A stretch of 63,030 nt of DNA from contig CAZSSB010000015.1 in the NCBI GenBank assembly GCA_964609245.1, positions 1 through 63,030 on the forward strand, read 5' to 3'. Below the pieces are notes generated by a model. It was not told the DNA's origin, ran no database searches, and saw nothing but the letters and a program-made list of their open reading frames with translations. A program made the position numbers and the translations under genes. Below, piece by piece: positions 33,307 through 41,518 of this stretch; the stretch's first letter is position 1; each line of letters opens with the position of its first letter. Source of the stretch: JAFGCY01 sp964609245. Lineage in GTDB: Bacteria; 4484-113; JAFGCY01.

Positions 33307-34881
33307 TCAGTGCACCCCCAGCCATTCAGCCATCGCCTGGTAGAGGTGGGTGTTATCAATGATCCGCGTGTTCGGGTACCAGGCACCCTCGTGATTTGCG
33401 AGGGCTTCGGCCACTCCCCCACCGATGATGTAGACGTTGCCGAGCTCGTTGGTGTGGTTGTTGCTGTGGTAGTAAGGCTCGGCGTCCGGATAGCGGAAGC
33501 TGCCTTCATATGGCTCGGGGTCGCCCTCGATCCCGACCTGCTGCGGCAGGTCGCCGATGCCCAGCCACTCGTTCTGCCTGATGTAGTGGGTGTGGTCGGG
33601 CACCACGATGATCGAGGTGTTCTCGAGGGTGATGCCATCGCCTGGCTGGTTGACCCAGTCCACTACGGTCTGGGCGCAGAGGTCGGTATCGCGCATGCAG
33701 CCGACGGAGCCGGCGTAGTCATTGGCGTGGTTGCACCAGTCGAGGTCGCCCTGCTCAATCATCAGGAAGAATCCGTTGGGATTGGTCGCCAGCACTTCCA
33801 GCGCCGCGACCGCGATGTCATCGGCATGCGGGTCTCCGCCGGGAACATCCCAGGTGGGCGAGCCCGGCGTGTCCAGCGGCATGATGCGCTCGAGGTTGCC
33901 GCCCGCATCGCCAAACACGCCGCAGAGCTTGCTGCCTGAACTCGCGGCCTGGGTAGCCGCTGCTCTGAGCAGTTCTCCGCCATTGCTGCCGGACTGCTTC
34001 TCGACAACCACGTACTCGGGATTGGCCTTGATCGTGTCCAGGAACTCCGGGGGGCAGTACCTGGTCTGGGGCGAGCCATCCCCGTTCAACGTGTACGCGG
34101 GATGACCGGCTCCGATGATCACATCAAACAGCCTATCGGTCAGCGCTTCTCCGGCGATCTCCTCGTAGTTGTTACGGTTAACGTTGTGTGTCATGAAGCA
34201 GGCCGGTGTCGCGTGACTGAACTGCACCGTACTGGTGGATCCGACGGCGCCACCGATCTGCTGGCGGAATCTCTCCGCAATGGTGAGCAGGGCCCCGCCC
34301 GGAGGATCGCCTGGTAGCCAGGCAACGTTGCCATCATCTGTCTTGTGGCCGGTAGCGAATGCAGTTGCGGCAGACGCGGAATCAGTAGCAGGCTCCTTTG
34401 CGCCGTCCTCTACCGTCTCGCCCCATTTGGGCAGTTGCCTGATGAAATAGTCGTCCTCCGGGCCGGGTGCCCCCTCGCGCGGCTGGGTACCGCCGATAGC
34501 AGGGTCGTAGCCAATGGTGGGATCGAAACCAGCGGGATTATACTGCTCAGTGCTCTGCGAAGTGGCAGACTCCTGCACTCGCTGCCAGGCGTATTTGTCG
34601 TAGGTTGTGACATCCCAGGTCGTCATGTAGCACTGATAGGGCCAGCCGTGGAAGCTGGCGCCCTTGCGCACGCCATACTGGTACATGCTGTACTGGATCT
34701 CGTTGTTGACGTGCATACCGTCCGGAATAATCAGCACGACGTTGCGGGCGGTGCTCGTCTTGTCCGGTTCGGCGGTGGTGCTTCGGTTGAGCGTGCTGCA
34801 CGAAGCCAGGCAACACAGTGAGATGAAGCTAACTAGGATTGCGCACCATTGCGCGGCAAGCCTCCATGATCTTGCGGACAT
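33307..34881 (-). CDS. alkaline phosphatase family lipoprotein
   Basis: 524 residues with a lipobox (SLCCLASC, Cys28). PhoA-type features: metal site VVLIIPDGM (Asp54), nucleophile Ser168 in EPATDSASAATAFATG, MIEQGDLDWCNHAND with metal-binding Glu/Asp/His, VPDHTHY and HSNNHTNE near the C-terminus. Hydrolyses phosphate monoesters outside the cytoplasmic membrane to free phosphate. GGAGGAGG precedes the ATG. A three-unit PHO box with a -10 lies upstream (34930-34973), so PhoB control under phosphate starvation is likely. Longer than E. coli PhoA (about 470), with insertions near residues 105-145. Confidence 0.92.
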   Translation of the reverse strand: MSARSWRLAAQWCAILVSFISLCCLASCSTLNRSTTAEPDKTSTARNVVLIIPDGMHVNNEIQYSMYQYGVRKGASFHGWPYQCYMTTWDVTTYDKYAWQRVQESATSQSTEQYNPAGFDPTIGYDPAIGGTQPREGAPGPEDDYFIRQLPKWGETVEDGAKEPATDSASAATAFATGHKTDDGNVAWLPGDPPGGALLTIAERFRQQIGGAVGSTSTVQFSHATPACFMTHNVNRNNYEEIAGEALTDRLFDVIIGAGHPAYTLNGDGSPQTRYCPPEFLDTIKANPEYVVVEKQSGSNGGELLRAAATQAASSGSKLCGVFGDAGGNLERIMPLDTPGSPTWDVPGGDPHADDIAVAALEVLATNPNGFFLMIEQGDLDWCNHANDYAGSVGCMRDTDLCAQTVVDWVNQPGDGITLENTSIIVVPDHTHYIRQNEWLGIGDLPQQVGIEGDPEPYEGSFRYPDAEPYYHSNNHTNELGNVYIIGGGVAEALANHEGAWYPNTRIIDNTHLYQAMAEWLGVH

Positions 34882-34929
34882 CGCACTCCTCCTCCACTAT
34901 GACCTGGTCTGGCCGACCAACCGCGGCGA

Positions 34930-34973
34930 ATCCTAGCTGCCTTCAGTCAAGATCGCGTGAAGACCCATTGAAG
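34930..34973 (-). promoter_or_regulatory. PHO box and -10 of the alkaline phosphatase gene
   Basis: On the minus strand three 7-mers CTTCAAT, CTTCACG and CTTGACT are separated by exactly 4 nt (34973 down to 34945), then 9 nt, then TAGGAT (34935-34930). The 7+4+7 direct-repeat layout is that of PhoB sites, and it matches the pstS promoter in sequence and in the 9-nt distance to the -10. Confidence 0.8.
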
Positions 34974-35011
34974 ATTGCGGGATCAGCGCGCGCTGACGGC
35001 GCAGCATGTTC

Positions 35012-35017
35012 TAGACT
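35012..35017 (+). promoter_or_regulatory. -10 element of a possible leaderless promoter
   Basis: TAGACT followed by 6 nt and the ATG at 35024; no ribosome-binding site is present. Confidence 0.4.
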
Positions 35018-35023
35018 TACTGT

Positions 35024-35767
35024 ATGCATTGGGTAGAGGGTTTCTTTGACAACGAGTTCTTCGCGCGCGATTTCGCGCTGATGAAGGAGGAGGAGGAGCT
35101 CACCGCCCGCGAGGCGCGCTTCATCCTCAGCGAACTGGCGCTCAGACCCCACGAGCGGGTGCTGGATCTGGCCTGCGGCTTCGGGCGCCACGCGTTGCAG
35201 ATCGCGCCCTATGTCGCCGAGGTGGTGGGCGTGGATCGCACCGCCTCCTACATCGACGACGCCCGGGCGGAAGCCGAGCAGCGGGATGTCGCCAACGCCA
35301 CCTTCGGCGTGCTGGACATGCGGGAGGTCAGCTTCGAGGCCGAGTTCGACGCGGCCTACAACTACTTCTGCGCCTGGGGCTACTACGACGAGGATACCAA
35401 CTTCGAGGTGCTCCGGCGGGTGAGGCGCGCGCTGAGGCCCGGCGGGCGCTTCCTGCTGGAGTTCATCAATCGCGACGGCGAGGCGCGCCAGCTCAGGCGG
35501 CGCAGCTGGGTCAGGCGCTCGGACGGGGTGCTGGTGCTCTATCAGCGGCGGCTGGACTGCACTACCGGCCGCTACCACCTGCACCACACCTTCATCGATC
35601 CCAGCGGCATTCGCGAGATCGAGATCGACCACCAGCTGCCCTCAAGCGACGAGTTCGCCCGGCTGTTCCGGCGGGCCGGGTTCAGAGAGGTACGGCTGGT
35701 CTCGGCGCCCGACGGTGGTGAGCTGACGATCGACTGCGACCGGCTCGCAGTGATCGGAACGGTCTAG
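35024..35767 (+). CDS. class I SAM-dependent methyltransferase
   Basis: 247 residues, cytoplasmic. SAM-binding motif I VLDLACGFGRHALQIA (about residues 46-61), acidic motif II VVGVDRTASYIDDAR, and the post-I loop FGVLDMREVSFEAEFDAAYN. The C-terminal half (FLLEFINRDGEARQLRRRSW...HHTFIDPSGI) fits the Methyltransf_25/11 type acting on small molecules; substrate unknown. Divergent from the alkaline phosphatase gene. The start is set by the ATG nearest the conserved domain; the gene lacks a Shine-Dalgarno. Confidence 0.85.
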   Translation: MHWVEGFFDNEFFARDFALMKEEEELTAREARFILSELALRPHERVLDLACGFGRHALQIAPYVAEVVGVDRTASYIDDARAEAEQRDVANATFGVLDMREVSFEAEFDAAYNYFCAWGYYDEDTNFEVLRRVRRALRPGGRFLLEFINRDGEARQLRRRSWVRRSDGVLVLYQRRLDCTTGRYHLHHTFIDPSGIREIEIDHQLPSSDEFARLFRRAGFREVRLVSAPDGGELTIDCDRLAVIGTV

Positions 35768-35790
35768 CCGCCGGAGACTGGGAGAACCGG

Positions 35791-37917
35791 CTAGTGCGCC
35801 GACATCAGGGCGTCGAGAGTGCCGCCCCCGCCGGAGTCGATCGTGCCCAGGCCGGTGACATCCCGCGCTGCCGCACTGGGCTCACCGACCGTTCCCACAG
35901 GTTCCCCCGGGGTCACGGTCTGCTCCGTCCATGTGCCCGCGATGTCCGAAACGGTGCCCGTCAGGTCCGACCAGCTGCCACCGTCCGCCCGCAGGCAGCT
36001 GCCGCCGAGCACCACGCCCGCGGCGTGACTGCCGATTCCCAGCCACTGCTCGTCCTCATTGGCCAGATCCCAGCGCTGCAAGCTCTGCACCGCTCCCGTC
36101 AGGGACAGATTGAGCAGAAACGCGTCCTCCTCGCTGCCGCCTTCGCCCAGCTTGCCGCAGATCAGGAAGCTGTCGCCGCTGCGCAGCATGTGCCAGGCGC
36201 GCTCGGTGTCGCCGCTGTCCCACGCCTTGGCCAGCAGACCGCCGCCCGTGCCGACCTCCAGCAGCAGGGCGTCAGCGGGGTTGTGGCCCGCGACGTACAC
36301 TTCCTCGCCGAACAGCCCACTGACTGATACGGCGGTAGCGGACTGGTTGACACCCCCGGCCCAGGTCAGCATTTCCACCAGCGTTCCGTCCGGGCTGAAC
36401 CGCAGATACAGGATGTCGGCTGCGCTGCCGGCCGAGCTGTAGGTGGCTGTATCGCCGGCCACGTGCACGCCCGCATACGGCACGGAGAACGGCTTGAAAG
36501 CCAGGGCATCGAGCGCCCGATCGGTGGCATTGCCGCCGACCGTGCGCGCCCACGGGAAGCCGCCGTCAAGGTCGCACTTGAGCACCAGCGCGTCGCCGTT
36601 CTGATGTCCGAAGCTCCTCGTCATGCCGGCGACGTAGACATTACCTTCGTGCCAGCTGAATCCCTCGGCGTGGTCGCTCTCGTCCCCGCCCCACGTCCGC
36701 GACCATTCCAGTTCCCCGCTGTCGCCCCAGCACTGCAGCAGAATGTCGGCGCCGCCGGCGCCGAAGCTCTGTGTTTCGCCCAGCACGTACAGCTTGTCGC
36801 CGCTGGCAAGAATGTCCACCGCCTTCTCGTCCTCGATTCCGCCCCAGGCCCTGGCCCAGACCAGATCGCCCGCCAGGTCCCACTTGAGCAGCAGCAGGTC
36901 GTCGTCGCCGTCGGCGGTCTCCATCCAGCCGGCGCCATAGCAGTTGAGCTGGCTGTCGGTGCATGTCGCCTCGATCCGCTCATCCAGGGCCGTGCCCCAG
37001 GAGTGCGTCCAGCGATCCGCCACCAGCACCTCCATCGCGGCGGTGTCCTGCACGCCGTAGCTGCTGGTCACGCGCACGGCTGCGGTGTGGGCGCCGATCG
37101 CTGCGTAGCTATGGTCCGCGGTCGGCGTGCCGCCCGTGCTCTGCTCGAAGTCGCCGTCGTCGCCCCAGTCCCACTCGTATTGCGCGATCGAGCCCACGCC
37201 CACCGTGCTCCCGCCGGCGTCGAAGGTGCACTCCAGCGGCGTGAATCCGCGATTCGGCGACGTGTGGATCTTGGCCTCGACCGTCGGCGCGCCGAGCCGA
37301 ACATAGCGCAGGCGTACCGGTTCGTCGGTGGCCAGGAAGACGCCGACGAACAGCAGTTCAGTTGTCTGGTTGAAGTGGAGGTCCAGGTTGGAGACAAAGC
37401 TGTGCCCGCTGGCGTTGCACTGCAGCCAGCGCCACTCGTTGGTCCGGAAGTCCGAGACCGCCAGCCAGGCCGTGTCCATGTCGCTCGGGGCGATATCCCA
37501 GCCGTAGTTGACCTCATTCTCGTGGTAGTAGTTATCGATGCTGGTGAACGCGTAGCAGCAATAGGCGATGTTGGCCAGCGTCCGGCCGTGCTCGGGGCCG
37601 AAGCTGGGGGAGAACTGGGCGCTGTCACCGCTCTCGGCAACGTTCTGGCTGGGCAGCGTCCCGTGGTAGTCACTGCCGTGCTTGATCAGCCGGTAGGGTT
37701 CGTAGGAAACCTCGCGCCGCTCCGTCAGCTGTGCGAGTTCCTGGGGGCTGGGCAGCAGCGTGTCGAAACCTGGTGCTGCCGCGTCGGCGGACAGGGGCCC
37801 TACATCCGCGCCGGCGGGCTGACCGCCACTGCCACCTTGGCAGCCGCCGATTGTCAGCAGAATTGTCAGTAGCAACATCATTCGGGCAGCCGGGACACCC
37901 CTGTCGGTTGCCAACAT
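35791..37917 (-). CDS. PKD-domain lipoprotein with beta-propeller-like repeats
   Basis: 708 residues from the ATG at 37917, chosen because GAGGT lies 6 nt upstream and a lipoprotein signal follows (MMLLLTILLTIGGC). Residues about 85-215 (LANIAYCCYAF...DTAWLAVSDF...EWRWLQCN...LLFVGVFLATDE) match a module in the protease at 29449. Next comes one PKD domain (YEWDWGDDG), then about seven propeller-like repeats of 45-50 residues (DDDLLLLKWDLAGDLVWARA, GDKLYVLGETQSFGAGGADI). Surface-exposed, no enzymatic motif; probably adhesive or substrate-binding. Confidence 0.85.
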   Translation of the reverse strand: MLATDRGVPAARMMLLLTILLTIGGCQGGSGGQPAGADVGPLSADAAAPGFDTLLPSPQELAQLTERREVSYEPYRLIKHGSDYHGTLPSQNVAESGDSAQFSPSFGPEHGRTLANIAYCCYAFTSIDNYYHENEVNYGWDIAPSDMDTAWLAVSDFRTNEWRWLQCNASGHSFVSNLDLHFNQTTELLFVGVFLATDEPVRLRYVRLGAPTVEAKIHTSPNRGFTPLECTFDAGGSTVGVGSIAQYEWDWGDDGDFEQSTGGTPTADHSYAAIGAHTAAVRVTSSYGVQDTAAMEVLVADRWTHSWGTALDERIEATCTDSQLNCYGAGWMETADGDDDLLLLKWDLAGDLVWARAWGGIEDEKAVDILASGDKLYVLGETQSFGAGGADILLQCWGDSGELEWSRTWGGDESDHAEGFSWHEGNVYVAGMTRSFGHQNGDALVLKCDLDGGFPWARTVGGNATDRALDALAFKPFSVPYAGVHVAGDTATYSSAGSAADILYLRFSPDGTLVEMLTWAGGVNQSATAVSVSGLFGEEVYVAGHNPADALLLEVGTGGGLLAKAWDSGDTERAWHMLRSGDSFLICGKLGEGGSEEDAFLLNLSLTGAVQSLQRWDLANEDEQWLGIGSHAAGVVLGGSCLRADGGSWSDLTGTVSDIAGTWTEQTVTPGEPVGTVGEPSAAARDVTGLGTIDSGGGGTLDALMSAH

Positions 37918-38026
37918 CCGTGCACCTCGCAGCTGTGAGCTTCGCGCCGTTACTGGTTGAGCATAACAAACCCCGGGTACCCGCGCAATAGCCGGCGCGC
38001 GGCGTGAGGCTTGTGCGACGCGCCAG

Positions 38027-38055
38027 TTGACATTGTGTCTCAACGGCGGTATTAT
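38027..38055 (+). promoter_or_regulatory. strong sigma70-type promoter of the DUF134/NifX/ATPase operon
   Basis: TTGACA (38027-38032, perfect), 17-nt spacer, TATTAT (38050-38055, 5 of 6). The best match to consensus seen in the window. Confidence 0.75.
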
Positions 38056-38070
38056 GAACATGTGTGCATA
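38053..38070. promoter_or_regulatory. operator-like imperfect palindrome over the -10 and start site
   Basis: TATGAACATGTGTGCATA equals its reverse complement at 14 of 18 positions. It covers the end of the -10 and the transcription start of the operon whose first gene encodes a helix-turn-helix protein, which suggests self-repression. Confidence 0.5.
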
Positions 38071-38084
38071 ACTGAGAGAGTGTG

Positions 38085-38456
38085 ATGGCCCGACCGTGTA
38101 AGCCCAGATTTATCGCGCAGGCGCCGCCACTGACGGTGTTCAAGCCGGCGGGTGTGCCAGCGCGGGAGCTGGACTGGATCGAACTGAGCGTTGACGAATA
38201 CGAGGCGCTGCGCCTGGTCGACGGCGAGGGGCTGGAGCAGGAAGCCGCCGCCGCCGAGCTTGGGGTTTCGCGGCCGACGGTCTCGCGCATGCTGGCGCGG
38301 GGGCGCGGCAAGCTGGCGCGGATGCTGGCGACCGGCGCGGCGCTGAGTATCGCGGGTGGAACGGTCTGCCTGCGCGATGAGCGGGGCGGGTACGGACGGG
38401 GACGCGGACATGGACGGGGAGGCCGGCACCGCGGGCGCGGGGGCTGGCGCGAGTAA
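38085..38456 (+). CDS. DUF134-family helix-turn-helix protein
   Basis: 123 residues from the ATG at 38085 (GAGAG upstream; a GTG at 38082 is less well spaced). Family start MARPCKPRFI. ELSVDEYEALRLVDGEGLEQ leads into the helix-turn-helix AAAELGVSRPTVSRML, as in the sigma-factor region 4 fold. The tail is Gly/Arg/His-rich (GRGHGRGGRHRGRGG) and may bind metal. DUF134 genes commonly head clusters of DUF5320, NifX-like and ferredoxin-ATPase genes in anaerobes, as here. Probably the regulator of this operon. Confidence 0.88.
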   Translation: MARPCKPRFIAQAPPLTVFKPAGVPARELDWIELSVDEYEALRLVDGEGLEQEAAAAELGVSRPTVSRMLARGRGKLARMLATGAALSIAGGTVCLRDERGGYGRGRGHGRGGRHRGRGGWRE

Positions 38457-38487
38457 ACATCTTGAAGAACTGAGAGGAGGCAACGAA

Positions 38488-38859
38488 ATGCCAGGATTGG
38501 ATCGAACAGGACCGCGCGGTGAGGGCCCGCTGACGGGTGGCCGCCGTGGTCTGTGTGGTGGAGCCGACTACCGCGGGCTGGGGCCCGTCGGTGGTTATGG
38601 AGTCGGTCGCGGTGGCCGGCCCTGGGGCGGCGGACGTGGCCGCGCCTGGGGCGGTGGCCGGGGCTGGGGCTACTGGGACGAGCCGGTATCCCCGGCCCGC
38701 TACCCGCAGCCCGACGTGCCGCCGGGCGGCGCGGCGGCAACGATCAGCGGGATTCTGGACCGGCTGAACCAGCTGGCGGCGGCGGTGGCGGATTTGCACG
38801 ATCGCTTTGCCGCCGGAGGCCGGGGATCAGAGGAGGACGCCGATGAAAGTCGCGGTTAG
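38488..38859 (+). CDS. DUF5320-family protein
   Basis: 123 residues; AGGAGG before the ATG at 38488. It starts MPGLDRTGPRGEGPLTGGRR, the family signature, then a Cys (GLCGG) and a Gly/Arg/Trp-rich low-complexity stretch to about residue 75. A short C-terminal helix follows (ISGILDRLNQLAAAVADLH), likely a coiled coil. Function unknown; the family accompanies NifX/NifB-like proteins. The end overlaps the next gene by 17 bp. Confidence 0.85.
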   Translation: MPGLDRTGPRGEGPLTGGRRGLCGGADYRGLGPVGGYGVGRGGRPWGGGRGRAWGGGRGWGYWDEPVSPARYPQPDVPPGGAAATISGILDRLNQLAAAVADLHDRFAAGGRGSEEDADESRG

Positions 38860-39307
38860 CGCGGCCGGTGGCCAGCCCACGGACGCTGTGGACGAACGCT
38901 TCGGCCGCGCGCCCTACATCCAGATCATCGACTCGCAGACCGGGTCGGTGATCGAAGTACTGGACAATCGTGACAACAGCGCCGGGCTGTCCGGCGTCGG
39001 GATCAGCACGGCCCAGATGGTTTGCGATGCCGGCGTGGGCGCGGTACTGACCGGCCAGGTCGGCCCCAAGGCTTATCAGGTGCTCAGCACCGCCGGGATC
39101 GAGATCTACACCGGCGCCAGCGGCACGGTCACCGATGCCGTCGCGGCCTTCCAGGCCGGCCGGCTGATGCCGGTCGATGGCCAGGGCGGCGTCGGCGGCG
39201 GCATGGGGATGGGACGCGGCATGGGCATGGGTCGTGGTATGGGCATGGGCCGCGGCACGGGGCGCGGCGGCGGGCGTGGCGGCGGCCGTGGCGGGGGACG
39301 GAGGTGA
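38843..39307 (+). CDS. NifX/NifB-type dinitrogenase cofactor-domain protein with GM/GR-rich tail
   Basis: 154 residues; AGGAGG 6 nt before the ATG. Residues 1-115 form the Nif cofactor-binding domain (MKVAVSAAGGQPTDAVDERF; GRAPYIQIIDSQTG; VGAVLTGQVGPKAYQVL; AGIEIYTGASGTVTDAV). The tail repeats GMGMGRG three times and ends in Gly/Arg, a metal- or RNA-binding-like low-complexity tail. No nitrogenase genes are nearby; stand-alone members are thought to carry or assemble iron-sulfur or molybdenum units. The stop overlaps the next start (GTGA). Confidence 0.88.
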   Translation: MKVAVSAAGGQPTDAVDERFGRAPYIQIIDSQTGSVIEVLDNRDNSAGLSGVGISTAQMVCDAGVGAVLTGQVGPKAYQVLSTAGIEIYTGASGTVTDAVAAFQAGRLMPVDGQGGVGGGMGMGRGMGMGRGMGMGRGTGRGGGRGGGRGGGRR

Positions 39308-39699
39308 GCGCGCCAGGCGATGCGGGAAGCGTGCGGGTCGCGGTGCCCTCCGCGGGCGTCGGGGGACTGGCGGCCAATGCCGATCCGCATTTCGGCCGCT
39401 GTCAGCACTTCACCGTGGTCGAGCTGGCCGACGGCCAGCCGGACAAGACGATTCTGATCGAGAACCTGCCGCATCAGGACTGCCTGCAGCCGGTGGAGCT
39501 GCTGGCGTCACACGGCGTCAAGGCGCTGATCGTGCGGGGCATCGGGATGCGCCCGCTGGTGGGCTTCCAACAGGCCGGCATCGAGGTCTACACGGGCAGC
39601 GGCGACACCGTCGGCGAGTTGGTGGCGGCCTACGCGGCGGGCCGGCTGAGGCTGATGGACGGCCGCAGTGCCTGCGGGGGCGGGCGGCACGGTGGCTGA
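39304..39699 (+). CDS. second NifX/NifB-type cofactor-domain protein
   Basis: 131 residues from a GTG overlapping the previous stop. Same fold as its neighbour: VRVAVPSAGVGGLAANADPH, FGRCQHFTVVEL, HQDCLQPVELLASHGVKALI, VRGIGMRPLVGFQQAGIEVY. It has Cys in FGRC, HQDC and a C-terminal SACGGGRHGG that the first copy lacks, so the two may bind different ligands. Overlaps the following ATPase gene by 8 bp. Confidence 0.88.
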   Translation: MSAPGDAGSVRVAVPSAGVGGLAANADPHFGRCQHFTVVELADGQPDKTILIENLPHQDCLQPVELLASHGVKALIVRGIGMRPLVGFQQAGIEVYTGSGDTVGELVAAYAAGRLRLMDGRSACGGGRHGG

Positions 39700-40546
39700 G
39701 ACCATCGCTGTAGCCTCCGGCAAAGGGGGCACGGGCAAGACCACCGTCGCGCTGGGACTGGCGGCGGTGGCCGCCGGCCCAGTGACGCTGCTCGACTGCG
39801 ACGTCGAGGAGCCCAACGCGCATCTGTTCGTGGGCCGCTCGTGGGACAGCCAGGAGCGCATCACCGTTCGCGTGCCGCAGTTCGACGCCGCACGCTGCGA
39901 CCACTGCGGCAGGTGCCGCGAGGTTTGCCGCTTCAACGCCATCGCGCTGCTGCCCCAGGGGCCGATGCTGTTCGCCGAGCTGTGCCACTCCTGCGGCGGC
40001 TGCACGCTGGCCTGTCCCCAGGGCGCGATCAGCGAGGAGCCGCGCGAGATCGGCACGCTGCGCACGGCGCAGGCCGGCGGCATTACGCTGGTCGACGGGC
40101 AGCTGGACGTCGGCGAGGCCAAGAGCCCGCCTTTGATCGAGGCGGTGCGCGCCCGCGGCAGCCGGGACGCACTGACGATCATCGACGCTCCGCCGGGCAC
40201 CAGTTGCCCGTTGGTGGCGGCGGTGCGCGGGGTGGACTACGTGGTGCTGGTAACCGAGCCGACGCCGCTGGGACTCAACGACCTGAGGCTCGCCGCGACG
40301 GCGGTGCGCCAGCTGGGGCTGGCCTGCGGGGTGGTGGTCAATCGCGCCGGTCTGGGCGGTGCTGAGCTCAGGCGCTACTGCGACTCCGAGGGTCTGCCGG
40401 TGCTGACCGAGATACCCTTCGACCGGCGGATCGCCGCGGCCTACGCCCGGGGCGCGCCGCTGATCGACGCCGTGCCGGGGCTGCGGAAGCTGCTTACCGA
40501 CCTGCTGGAACGCGTCACGGCCGGGGCGGCGGAGGTGGCGCGGTGA
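39692..40546 (+). CDS. ParA/MinD-type ATPase with inserted 2[4Fe-4S] ferredoxin (first copy)
   Basis: 284 residues from a GTG. Deviant Walker A SGKGGTGKTT at the N-terminus. The inserted ferredoxin has CDHCGRCREVCRFNAI and CHSCGGCTLACPQGAI. The MinD-type nucleotide site continues with IIDAPPGTSCPLVAAV and VVNRAGLGG. Relatives of Mrp/Nbp35 transfer iron-sulfur clusters; this ferredoxin-bearing form is typical of anaerobes and its client is unknown. Overlaps both neighbours. Confidence 0.9.
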   Translation: MAETIAVASGKGGTGKTTVALGLAAVAAGPVTLLDCDVEEPNAHLFVGRSWDSQERITVRVPQFDAARCDHCGRCREVCRFNAIALLPQGPMLFAELCHSCGGCTLACPQGAISEEPREIGTLRTAQAGGITLVDGQLDVGEAKSPPLIEAVRARGSRDALTIIDAPPGTSCPLVAAVRGVDYVVLVTEPTPLGLNDLRLAATAVRQLGLACGVVVNRAGLGGAELRRYCDSEGLPVLTEIPFDRRIAAAYARGAPLIDAVPGLRKLLTDLLERVTAGAAEVAR

Positions 40547-41433
40547 AGCAGCTGCTGGTGATCTCGGGCAAGGGAGGCACGGGCAAGACCTCGCTGACGG
40601 CGGCGCTGGCGCGCCTGGCGGCGCCGCTGGTGCTGGCCGACTGCGACGTCGACGCGGCCAATCTCTATCTGCTGGCGGGGCGCGAGCTGCATGAGGAGGC
40701 GGCCGAGCCGTTCAGCGGCGGGACCATCGCGCGCGTGCGGGAGGCGGACTGCGCGGGCTGCGGAGCCTGCGCGGCGCTGTGCCGCTTCGAGGCGATCGAG
40801 CTGGTCGGGCGCGACGGCGCGCTGGTGGCGCGGGTGGATCCGCTGGCCTGCGAGGGCTGCGGAGTCTGCATCGACAACTGCCCGTCGGGGGCGATCGACG
40901 AGCCGGAGCGCGAGGTCGGCGAGCTGGTGCGTTCGGCCGGCGAGCAGGGGCCGCTGGTCTGGGGGCGCCTCGGTGCGGGCCAGCCCAACAGCGGCAAGCT
41001 GGTGGCGCTGGTGCGGGCGCGGGCGCGGGCGCTGGCCGAGCAGCGCGGGCTGCGGCTGGTGCTGGTCGACGGGCCGCCGGGGGTCGGCTGCCCGGTGATC
41101 GCGGCGATGGGCGGCCTCGACGCGGCGCTGATCGTGGCGGAGCCCAGCCTGTCGTCGCTGCACGATCTGGGGCGCGTCATCGAGCTCTGCGCGCGCTTTA
41201 GCGTACGCCCGCTGGCGGTGATCAACAAGGCCGACCTGCATCCGGCGACGGCCGCTGAGATCGAGCGCTGGTGCGCCGACCGCGGAATCCCCGTGCTGGG
41301 CCGCATCGACTATGACGAGGCGTTCGCCCACGCCGCCGCCGCGGGGCAAAGCGTCATCGACTGCGCCCCGGACTCAGCCGCGTCCCACGCGATCGCGCAG
41401 CTCTGGCAGCGCCTGCAGGCAGAGCTGGCATAG
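40543..41433 (+). CDS. ParA/MinD-type ATPase with inserted 2[4Fe-4S] ferredoxin (second copy)
   Basis: 296 residues from a GTG overlapping the first copy by 4 bp. Walker A SGKGGTGKTSLT; ferredoxin CAGCGACAALCRFEAI and CEGCGVCIDNCPSGAI; DGPPGVGCPVIAAMGG; VINKADLHP. The adjacent pair probably forms a heterodimer, as in other anaerobes. End of the operon that starts at DUF134; a hairpin follows. Confidence 0.9.
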   Translation: MKQLLVISGKGGTGKTSLTAALARLAAPLVLADCDVDAANLYLLAGRELHEEAAEPFSGGTIARVREADCAGCGACAALCRFEAIELVGRDGALVARVDPLACEGCGVCIDNCPSGAIDEPEREVGELVRSAGEQGPLVWGRLGAGQPNSGKLVALVRARARALAEQRGLRLVLVDGPPGVGCPVIAAMGGLDAALIVAEPSLSSLHDLGRVIELCARFSVRPLAVINKADLHPATAAEIERWCADRGIPVLGRIDYDEAFAHAAAAGQSVIDCAPDSAASHAIAQLWQRLQAELA

Positions 41434-41438
41434 CCACG

Positions 41439-41464
41439 GGTGGCGCGAGCGTCCCGCTTGCGAT
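41439..41464. repeat. 26-bp dispersed intergenic repeat, copy 1
   Basis: GGTGGCGCGAGCGTCCCGC plus TTGCGAT, identical to 45065-45090 and related to 18986-19010. Confidence 0.75.
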
Positions 41465-41500
41465 TCGTTAGCAGCGGTCGCCGTCGGCGACTTGGCACTC

Positions 41501-41518
41501 CGGGCCGTACGCGGCCCG
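41501..41518. terminator. hairpin between convergent genes
   Basis: CGGGCCG-TACG-CGGCCCG, a perfect 7-bp stem directly before the stop codon of the minus-strand gene. Just upstream lies GTCGCCG-T-CGGCGAC (41477-41491). No T-tract. Confidence 0.45.

Noticed and set aside
38843..39699. Nitrogen fixation, from the two NifX/NifB-type proteins
   Set aside because: No nifHDK or nifB radical-SAM gene is present. Stand-alone proteins of this fold are common in non-fixing anaerobes.
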